NCBI RefSeq assembly: GCF_900116425.1
Contig: NZ_FPAS01000004.1
Location: forward strand, 227,278 to 291,277
DNA length: 64,000 nucleotides
Reading direction: 5' to 3'
DNA from: Lishizhenia tianjinensis
GTDB taxonomy: Bacteria > Bacteroidota > Bacteroidia > Flavobacteriales_D > Crocinitomicaceae
Shown here piece after piece: positions 35,890 to 42,110 of the stretch. Numbering within the stretch: position 1 is the first letter of the stretch; every line of letters starts with the position of its first letter. The notes below the pieces were generated by a model, which was not told the origin of the DNA, did not search any database, and saw nothing but the letters and a program-made list of their open reading frames with translations. The position numbers and the translations under genes are program-made.

Positions 35890-36912
35890 ATGGAAATTTT
35901 TCATAACATCTTTACATTACGTACCGAGGCTTCAGCTGCACTAATGCAATTGCTAAAGAAAAACACCTTAGGTACCAACGGTGCCAAATACAAACATTTG
36001 GATACAGAGCGTAGAATGCAACTGTTGTACGACCCTTTGTTTTTAAGCTTAGAACGTCATGGAAAATGTTTGGGAAATGTTACTTTTTGTAGAAGAGAAA
36101 AGCAATGGTACGTACGTTATTTTGCTTTCGATGCCTTGGTGCAAGGCGCTGGAAAAACTCCTTCTCGCAAGAAAAATTCATCCCTAAAAACGCATTTAAA
36201 CGCTTTCTTTTCGGATAAACTACAGTCTGGGGAGGCCAAAAGCTTTTATGCCTATATAGATCCAAAGAATGTAAAGTCGCTTTGGATGAGTGCGCAATTC
36301 AATTTCTTAGTGAAAGCCAACATAGCCACGCAAACCTTTTCTAGGAGAAATCCTAAACGTAAAATTACTGTAGAAATACTGACGGATCATGCCAAAATAA
36401 AAAACTTGGTTCGTGAACATTTTGCCCATCAAAAGTACTTTTTCGACCATCACATTTACTCCAATACAGATCCATTTTATATTGCTAAACAAGGAACTGA
36501 AATTATTGCCTTTGGAAAATTCCATTACGCCAATTGGGTGTTTGAACGTTTACCTGGTAAAATGGGCGCTTTGTTAACCAAAGTTATTCCCTACCTACCC
36601 GGGCTCCGAAAGATAATTAAACCCAAAGCTCATAGTTTTTTAGCACCTGAGGCAGTTTGGGTAAAAAATGAGGACCCAAAACTTTTATCTACCTTTCTTG
36701 AAAGTGTTTTACACGCCGAAAAGCGCAACCTCATCTTGTGGTGGATAGATGAAAAAAGCAAGCTTTACCAACAAGTAAAAGACAAGGTAAACTGGGGTTT
36801 ACTGCATAAAATTAATGGAGTACACGAGGTGAATTTTGTTGAAATCAACGCATCTAATGATGCTACACTCTTTGAAGAAGAAGTGTACAGCTGTGCTTTC
36901 GATTTCATTTAA
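35890..36912 (+). CDS. Unrecognised protein, possibly with an acyltransferase-like (GNAT-type) second half
   Basis: 340 residues with no signal peptide or clear membrane helix. A basic N-terminal half (KHLDTERRMQLLYDPLFLSLER, VTFCRREKQWYVRYFAFD) is followed by a segment with alternating strands and helices (ITVEILTDHAKIKNLVREHF, FYIAKQGTEIIAFGKFHYANW), which resembles the acyl-CoA N-acyltransferase fold. I do not recognise the family. ATG at 35890 is chosen because the promoter element overlaps any earlier start. It faces a small membrane-protein gene on the other strand, with a hairpin between them. Confidence 0.75.
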   Translation: MEIFHNIFTLRTEASAALMQLLKKNTLGTNGAKYKHLDTERRMQLLYDPLFLSLERHGKCLGNVTFCRREKQWYVRYFAFDALVQGAGKTPSRKKNSSLKTHLNAFFSDKLQSGEAKSFYAYIDPKNVKSLWMSAQFNFLVKANIATQTFSRRNPKRKITVEILTDHAKIKNLVREHFAHQKYFFDHHIYSNTDPFYIAKQGTEIIAFGKFHYANWVFERLPGKMGALLTKVIPYLPGLRKIIKPKAHSFLAPEAVWVKNEDPKLLSTFLESVLHAEKRNLILWWIDEKSKLYQQVKDKVNWGLLHKINGVHEVNFVEINASNDATLFEEEVYSCAFDFI

Positions 36913-36916
36913 ACAA

Positions 36917-36973
36917 AAAATACCACGCAAGTAAATCAAATGGCACAATTCAATTTACCGCAATGGTATTTTA
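36917..36973. terminator. Long inverted repeat between convergent genes
   Basis: AAAATACCACGCAAGTAAAT (36917-36936) pairs with ATTTACCGCAATGGTATTTT (about 36953-36972), with a few mismatches. A and T tracts flank both sides, so it may terminate both genes. Confidence 0.6.
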
Positions 36974-36997
36974 AATAAGGAATGATTCGAGAGTTCC

Positions 36998-37411
36998 TTA
37001 GGTTTGTGGGTTAAGTTGCAGGTATTGTTTTCTTCCCAAGGTTAGGAAATAACTAAATACCAGTCCTGCACCAAGTACACCAAGTGCAAATGGATTAAAG
37101 CCATAAACCAACGGACCATCATAGAGATACATACCCAATATCATTATTCCAAATGCCAGGAAAAGATAGTTGGAGCATTTAAATCCGCTGAGTACAATTT
37201 CTTTTTGTTCATTTTCTTGAAGGGATACTTCTACGCGCTTAGAAGAACACCAATCAATTTTTGCATGAACCACATAATCTCCCGGAGGTAAATTAAGTGT
37301 TTGCGAGCAGCCATCAGCTATTTGGGTAATTTCTACGTCGTCTAAATAGATCTTTATATCGCGTAGCTTATTGGCCCAGGCTGAAGACCTGTTAATAATA
37401 AGTTGTGTCAT
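36998..37411 (-). CDS. Small membrane protein with N-terminal PEGA-like domain
   Basis: 137 residues. The first 75 form a beta-rich domain (IKIYLDDVEITQIADG, LNLPPGDYVVHAKIDW) similar in pattern to PEGA-type surface-layer domains. Two membrane helices follow (LFLAFGIMILGMYLY and ALGVLGAGLVFSYFL), then a short tail. No function is known. It stands alone between a hairpin and the Omp85-type gene. Confidence 0.65.
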   Translation of the reverse strand: MTQLIINRSSAWANKLRDIKIYLDDVEITQIADGCSQTLNLPPGDYVVHAKIDWCSSKRVEVSLQENEQKEIVLSGFKCSNYLFLAFGIMILGMYLYDGPLVYGFNPFALGVLGAGLVFSYFLTLGRKQYLQLNPQT

Positions 37412-37495
37412 AGTTTTAGTGTGTTTGGCCTAAAATTGTGAATTTTTTCCGAAAACACGAAAATCTAACAAGGTTTTTTCCTAAGAAGTTAGTTC

Positions 37496-38581
37496 TTAGA
37501 AAGCCTCTCCTATAGTAAGATAAAACCCTGAAGACTCTTTAGAAAGTGCATAATCTATGCGCAAATTGATTTTTCTTTCCTTATCCAACAGAAAGCGAAG
37601 TCCTAATCCTGCTGTGGTTTTTACATGTTTCAAGGCAAATTGAGAAAACGTGGGAGCAACAACTGCATTGCCCACAAAAGCTACCGCTCCAAAACGCCAC
37701 CATACCGGTGTTCTATATTCCGTTTGCCACCCCAATAATTGCTTATCTCTGTAAAACCCTTGGTAATATCCGCGCATTTTTTTGTTTCCTCCCAACATAG
37801 AAAGATGAAAGAACGGAGCATCTCCTGCGATGAAACGACCATAAACGTAAGTCGCCAACACCCTATCTTTTTTCAAATCAAAATATTTGATAGCATCTAT
37901 CTCGCTTACATTGTAGGTATAATCACTCCCAAATACGGGAGAATAAAAGGTAGAATTTGCACGAATTTGATAACCTTGAGTAGGATAAAAGGTGCTGTTG
38001 CGTGTATCGTATCTGGCCGACATCCCTAAACCGGAAATAATTCCACCTCCCATACCCAATAAATTTTGAGTATAGATTATCCCCATAGTATCTAAACGGG
38101 TAAAATTCATTTGATCAAAAACATACTTCACCCCTACATAGGTTGCCGGATACACTCTTTTTTCGAAAGTTGCTCTTAAGCGTGCAAAGTTGAGATTATA
38201 AGATTCGAGAGAACGCTCGTCATTGCCTATGCCATGAAAGTAATAGAAATACTTGTAATAGCCTATTTCACCATTGAGGTTATAGGCGTTTTTCTTCATC
38301 CAAACGTCAAATGAAGCATAAGTAAGGATTTGTTTCTCTTGGGTGTAGGCTCCACCTAGGGCAATTTGAGACCAATTTAGGCTATCTTTCTGATAAGGAT
38401 CAGTTTTAAAACTTAAAAATCCAGCAACTCCTCCGGCCCATCTGGTTTCAGGTTGATAATAAAGTATAGGCAGGCCCACTACTTTTATCTTTTGTTTGAG
38501 TGTATCTGCTTGACTCAAACTAAAAAAGCACGAAAAACTAAAAAAGGCAAATAGTATAAGTTTTCCGTGCTTCATAAACAT
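37496..38581 (-). CDS. BamA/TamA-type outer membrane barrel protein without POTRA domains
   Basis: 361 residues. A signal peptide ends near SLSQA (residue 25). The rest is a beta barrel with the Omp85 C-terminal features: alternating aromatic strands, GMSARYDTRNSTFYPTQGY, the L6-loop motif GGNKKMRGYYQGFYRDKQ (equivalent to VRGF) and a final strand ending in Phe (GEAF). There are no POTRA domains, so it is probably a 'surface antigen' type member and not BamA itself. Role unknown: small-molecule or lipid transport, or assembly. The start is either ATG 38581 or ATG 38575, two codons apart. Confidence 0.85.
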   Translation of the reverse strand: MFMKHGKLILFAFFSFSCFFSLSQADTLKQKIKVVGLPILYYQPETRWAGGVAGFLSFKTDPYQKDSLNWSQIALGGAYTQEKQILTYASFDVWMKKNAYNLNGEIGYYKYFYYFHGIGNDERSLESYNLNFARLRATFEKRVYPATYVGVKYVFDQMNFTRLDTMGIIYTQNLLGMGGGIISGLGMSARYDTRNSTFYPTQGYQIRANSTFYSPVFGSDYTYNVSEIDAIKYFDLKKDRVLATYVYGRFIAGDAPFFHLSMLGGNKKMRGYYQGFYRDKQLLGWQTEYRTPVWWRFGAVAFVGNAVVAPTFSQFALKHVKTTAGLGLRFLLDKERKINLRIDYALSKESSGFYLTIGEAF

Positions 38582-38619
38582 GCGTTATATCATATACGAT
38601 AGAACTGGGTAACTGGATT

Positions 38620-39384
38620 TTAGTTCTCCAACTCTATTAAAACAGGACAGTGGTCTGACCCCATAATTTCATTGAGTATCTGCGCTTTTTTCACGCGAGG
38701 CATTAAAGATTCTGACACCAAGAAATAATCAATTCTCCAGCCTACGTTCTTTTCTCTAGCACCACCGCGGTAACTCCACCATGAATATTTTACTTGATCG
38801 GGGTTCAACGCTCTAAAGGTATCTACCAAACCATTACTGGTAAAGGCATCCATCCCATCAATTTCTTTTTGGGTAAACCCTGCACTTTTATCGTAATTCT
38901 GTTTAGGTCGTGCTAAATCTATCTCTTTGTGCGCCACGTTAAAATCACCACAAATAATTACAGGTTTACTTTTTTCGAGGTCTTTGACATAATTCAACAA
39001 AGCCTCATCCCACGTAGTTCTGTAATCTAAGCGAGAAAGATCATTTTTAGAATTCGGAACATAAACGGTAACCACAAAATAGTCTTCATATTCTGCACAA
39101 GTTACGCGACCTTCTTGATCGTGTTCTTCAATTTTTAAATCAAAATCTACTGCTAACGGTTTTTCTTTCGAAAGAATAGCCGTTCCAGAATACCCTTTCT
39201 TTACGGCAGAATTTGAATAAATATGATAATCTTTAAATCCTTCTAATGCTTCTGCCACCTGATCGTCTTGTGCTTTCGTTTCTTGTAAACACAAGATATC
39301 CGGATTCATTATTTCTACATCTCGTGCAAAATCTTTCTTTAAGATGGCACGAATTCCATTGACGTTAAAAGATACTATTCTCAT
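38620..39384 (-). CDS. xth: Exodeoxyribonuclease III
   Basis: 254 residues, cytoplasmic AP endonuclease and 3'-5' exonuclease of base excision repair. The metal-binding Glu is in LQETKAQ near residue 36, GDFNVAH carries the Asp/Asn pair, and WRIDYFLVS and GSDHCPV supply the catalytic Asp and His. The DNA-contact tract YSWWSYRGGAREKNVGW is intact. It lies between the barrel protein and the PhoB-type regulator on the same strand; a terminator upstream (39444-39480) separates it from the regulator. Confidence 0.95.
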   Translation of the reverse strand: MRIVSFNVNGIRAILKKDFARDVEIMNPDILCLQETKAQDDQVAEALEGFKDYHIYSNSAVKKGYSGTAILSKEKPLAVDFDLKIEEHDQEGRVTCAEYEDYFVVTVYVPNSKNDLSRLDYRTTWDEALLNYVKDLEKSKPVIICGDFNVAHKEIDLARPKQNYDKSAGFTQKEIDGMDAFTSNGLVDTFRALNPDQVKYSWWSYRGGAREKNVGWRIDYFLVSESLMPRVKKAQILNEIMGSDHCPVLIELEN

Positions 39385-39443
39385 ACCCGTAAAAATAGAA
39401 ATTCTAAAGGGTTTGTAGACTTAAGTAGAAAAAGAAAGGCATA

Positions 39444-39480
39444 AAAAAAGGTCCAACAATCTACACTGTTGAACCTTTAA
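39444..39480 (-). terminator. Terminator of the PhoB-type regulator gene
   Basis: AAAGGTTCAACA pairs with TGTTGGACCTTT (one mismatch) on the minus strand and is followed by seven T. Confidence 0.85.
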
Positions 39481-39499
39481 AACTGTTGCTCTCTCTAAT

Positions 39500-40186
39500 T
39501 TAGGCCATTACCGGTTTTTCGTAAGTATAACCAACTCCTTTAATGGTTCTAATGGTCTGATCACCTATTTTCTCTCTTAATTTTCTAATGTGGACATCTA
39601 TAGTTCTTTCCCCAACTACGGTATCATTTCCCCAAACTTTATCTAAGATTCTTTCTCTTGTAAATACCTTACCTGGAGCTGAAAGTAGAAGTTCTATCAA
39701 TTCAAATTCCTTTTTGGGGAGTAATACATCCGTACCATTGTTTACCAAAACAAATCTTTCTTTATCTATATAATGTACTTGATTTCCACTTTTAGGAGAG
39801 CTCGATTGAAAAGTCGATCTTCTCAACAAGGCTTCTATTCTAGAAAGTAATAATCTTGGACGGATAGGTTTGGTAATATAATCATCCGCACCTGCGTCAA
39901 AACCAGCGATTTGCGAATAATCTTCAGCTCTAGAAGTCAACATAGCAATAACTGGCTGGTTAATATCTTCTATATCTCTAATGGTTTGACAAACCTCTAT
40001 ACCATCCATTCCAGGCATCATCACGTCTAATAAAACCAAATCAGGTCGTACTTTTTTAACAAGTTCAACTCCGCTAATTCCGTCGTTTGCCTTATGTACA
40101 TTGTAACCTGCTTTTTCAAGATTGTACTCGAGCATACTAAGTATATCTTGTTCGTCGTCTACTAATACAATTTTCTTAGATGTCAT
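39500..40186 (-). CDS. OmpR/PhoB-family response regulator
   Basis: Receiver domain with acidic pair VDDEQD, phosphorylated Asp in LLLDVMMPGMDG near residue 54, Thr in AMLTSRAED and Lys in YITKPIRP. A winged-helix DNA-binding domain follows, with LLPKKEFELIELLLS and TIDVHIRKLREKIG. I choose the ATG at 40186 (228 residues): an exact -7 element (40205-40212) lies within the 12-codon extension from ATG 40222, so the longer start would not be in the message. No sensor kinase is adjacent. Repeats at 11-bp spacing lie upstream of this gene and of the two genes on the other side, so it probably regulates itself and them. Best match by sequence is the PhoB group, but the signal is not proven. Confidence 0.9.
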   Translation of the reverse strand: MTSKKIVLVDDEQDILSMLEYNLEKAGYNVHKANDGISGVELVKKVRPDLVLLDVMMPGMDGIEVCQTIRDIEDINQPVIAMLTSRAEDYSQIAGFDAGADDYITKPIRPRLLLSRIEALLRRSTFQSSSPKSGNQVHYIDKERFVLVNNGTDVLLPKKEFELIELLLSAPGKVFTRERILDKVWGNDTVVGERTIDVHIRKLREKIGDQTIRTIKGVGYTYEKPVMA

Positions 40187-40204
40187 TTCTTTTGGTATTT
40201 GCCA

Positions 40205-40212
40205 CAAAACTA
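40205..40212 (-). promoter_or_regulatory. Promoter -7 element of the PhoB-type regulator
   Basis: TAGTTTTG on the minus strand is an exact TAnnTTTG match, 18 bp before the ATG at 40186. No TTG is found 19-21 bp upstream, which fits activator-dependent transcription. Confidence 0.65.
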
Positions 40213-40245
40213 CCTTATGCATATCACGCTAACCTTTCTTTCAGG

Positions 40246-40298
40246 TTAAGCTATGTTTAACAAATAAGAGTTTATGTTAAGCAAATATTAACAAGCAT
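40246..40298. promoter_or_regulatory. Two pairs of 11-bp direct repeats (Pho-box-like) upstream of the regulator gene
   Basis: TTAAGCTATGT (40246-40256) is followed directly by TTAACAAATAA (40257-40267). After 9 bp come TTAAGCAAATA (40277-40287) and TTAACAAGCAT (40288-40298). Each unit begins TTAA and the pairs are spaced at exactly 11 bp, the repeat length of PhoB sites. They lie about 50-100 bp upstream of the regulator's predicted start of transcription. Confidence 0.6.
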
Positions 40299-40352
40299 TT
40301 ATTTGCTCAAAATTCATGAGAAAAAACACCCAAACCCCTTGCTATTACTGAG

Positions 40353-40396
40353 GTTAACCATTTCGTAACATTACTTTAAACAACTAATAAAGCAGG
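40353..40396 (+). promoter_or_regulatory. Four 11-bp-phased half-sites upstream of the lipoprotein gene
   Basis: Consecutive 11-mers GTTAACCATTT, CGTAACATTAC, TTTAAACAACT and AATAAAGCAGG, the first three with a TAA core at the same place. They end 27 bp before the -7-like element of the lipoprotein gene, and the same arrangement occurs before the receptor gene at 41921-41964. Confidence 0.55.
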
Positions 40397-40432
40397 GGTT
40401 ACCTCACAGTAACAATGTTGCCTCATCTTTGC
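40366..40432 (+). repeat. Duplicated 67-bp promoter segment, copy A
   Basis: Matches 41934-42000 at 57 of 67 positions without gaps. It includes a 19-nt block identical in both, ACCTCACAGTAACAATGTT, and ends in ATCTTTGC, which contains a -7-like element (CATCTTTG) with one mismatch to TAnnTTTG. It lies 19 bp before the lipoprotein ATG. Confidence 0.85.
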
Positions 40433-40451
40433 CCCGAAATAAATAATTAAA

Positions 40452-41789
40452 ATGAAAAAGAAAACACAAATCGTAGGAATGGCATTAGTTGCAGGGGCAC
40501 TAACTTTAGGAACCGTTTCATGTAAAGAAAAAGGTTGTATGGATGAAACTGCCATCAACTATAACGCAGACGCAGAAAAAGATGATGACTCATGTGAGTA
40601 TGCTACTGGAGATGAAGTAAAAAAATCAGGAGAGATTTCATCAGATGAAACTTGGACTGCAGATAAAGTTTACGTTTTAGAAGGTAGAGTTTTTGTTTCT
40701 TCAGGAGTTAAATTAACGATTGAACCAGGTACTATTATTAAAGGTGCTGAAGGAACAGGTACAAATGCATCTGCATTAATCATTGCAAGAGGAGCAACTA
40801 TAGACGCACAAGGTACAGCTGCAAAGCCAATTATCTTTACTTCAATTTTAGATAACATCGAGGTTGGACAAACTTCTGGAACTAACTTAGACGAAACTGA
40901 TACAGGTAAATGGGGTGGTATTATCGTATTAGGAGCTGCACCAACATCAGCTGAGAACGGTGATACAGAAACTCAAATCGAAGGTATTCCAGCTACAGAA
41001 GCTTACGGAGCATTCGGTGGAACTAACGCTGCTGACAACTCTGGAATCATGACATACATCTCTATCCGTCACGGTGGAGCATTAATCGGAGCTGGTAACG
41101 AAATCAACGGTTTAACTTTAGGTGGAGTTGGTAACGGAACTACTATCAACAACATCGAGGTTATGTCTAACTTAGATGACGGAATCGAATTCTTCGGAGG
41201 TACAGTAAATGTTGACAACGCTATCGTTGGTTTCCAAGGAGATGACGGAATCGATATCGACATGAACTACTCTGGAACAGTAAACAACTTCTTTGTAATT
41301 GGAGGAGCTGATTCTGACGAAGGTTTAGAAATTGACGGACCAGAAGGATCTACATACACAGATGGAATGTTCACGTTGAAAAACGGAACAGTAATCACAG
41401 CTGTTGGAGCAGGATCTGGATCTGATTTAAAATCTAAAGCACAAGGAACAATTGAAAACGTTGTTTTCTCTGGATACGCTACAAATGCAATGAAATTCAG
41501 AACTTCTTTCTCTGATGCTGGAAACTGTACAGTTAAATCTGACGCTTTCACGCACCTAACAGTTGATGGTACATTAGTATTCACAAATGTTGAAGTAGTT
41601 GGAGCTGCTAACGTTGAAAACGCAATCTCAGTTTACACAGGTACTGATGGTGCTGAAGGTTGTGTTACAGCTGTAGAAGAAGCTGCTGCAGAACTTGCTG
41701 CTAACCCAGCTATCGTTTCTACTGCAACAGTTGGAGGTGATGCATCTGCATTCTCTTGGACTTGGGCTGCTGCTAAAGGAAAATTATAA
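40452..41789 (+). CDS. Beta-helix lipoprotein linked to a TonB-dependent receptor
   Basis: 445 residues. Lipoprotein signal with VSCKEK (Cys near residue 25). A short Cys-containing calcium-type repeat follows (CMDETAINYNADAEKDDDSCEY). The rest has a turn-rich pattern of right-handed parallel beta-helix type, with GVGNGTTINNIEV, DDGIEFFGGTVNV and FQGDDGIDIDMNY in successive rungs. I recall this family as common in Bacteroidetes, sometimes annotated 'multidrug transporter' without basis, and often next to TonB receptors. It is probably surface-exposed and may capture the substrate for the receptor encoded next. Its own terminator follows, and its promoter resembles that of the receptor gene. 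Confidence 0.78.
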   Translation: MKKKTQIVGMALVAGALTLGTVSCKEKGCMDETAINYNADAEKDDDSCEYATGDEVKKSGEISSDETWTADKVYVLEGRVFVSSGVKLTIEPGTIIKGAEGTGTNASALIIARGATIDAQGTAAKPIIFTSILDNIEVGQTSGTNLDETDTGKWGGIIVLGAAPTSAENGDTETQIEGIPATEAYGAFGGTNAADNSGIMTYISIRHGGALIGAGNEINGLTLGGVGNGTTINNIEVMSNLDDGIEFFGGTVNVDNAIVGFQGDDGIDIDMNYSGTVNNFFVIGGADSDEGLEIDGPEGSTYTDGMFTLKNGTVITAVGAGSGSDLKSKAQGTIENVVFSGYATNAMKFRTSFSDAGNCTVKSDAFTHLTVDGTLVFTNVEVVGAANVENAISVYTGTDGAEGCVTAVEEAAAELAANPAIVSTATVGGDASAFSWTWAAAKGKL

Positions 41790-41828
41790 TTCGACACACT
41801 GAATTAATTAGAGTATATAAAAAGAGAG

Positions 41829-41858
41829 AGCGCTTACTTCGGTAGGCGCTTTTTTTTT
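41829..41858 (+). terminator. Rho-independent terminator with UUCG loop
   Basis: AGCGCTTAC and GTAGGCGCT pair (one T-G wobble) around TTCG, a very stable tetraloop, followed by eight T. The 321-bp gap from 41790 to 42110 otherwise holds the promoter elements of the receptor gene. Confidence 0.9.
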
Positions 41859-41920
41859 GCCCAATTTTTTTTCGACGATCGATCTCCCTAAAAATGGCTG
41901 CACATCCCGCCAATAAAGGG

Positions 41921-41964
41921 CTTAATATTGGCTTAACATTACTTTAAAAGACTAATAAAACACA
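41921..41964 (+). promoter_or_regulatory. Four 11-bp-phased half-sites upstream of the TonB receptor gene
   Basis: Consecutive 11-mers CTTAATATTGG, CTTAACATTAC, TTTAAAAGACT and AATAAAACACA, three with TTAA at the same place. They end 27 bp before the -7-like GATCTTTG at 41992-41999, exactly as for the lipoprotein gene. Confidence 0.6.
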
Positions 41965-42000
41965 GATCACCTCACAGTAACAATGTTAGCTGATCTTTGC
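41934..42000 (+). repeat. Duplicated 67-bp promoter segment, copy B
   Basis: The partner of 40366-40432 (85% identity without gaps). It lies 110 bp upstream of the receptor ATG, so that gene has a leader of about 105 nt, longer than that of the lipoprotein gene. Confidence 0.85.
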
Positions 42001-42110
42001 AGCGCATTTAAGTCTAAACACAAATTAAATCAAGTACTTAAACGCACAAAAACAAATACAAAAAAAGGTCAGTTGCCTGAACAACAATTGATTATTAGAA
42101 TTTAAAGGTT

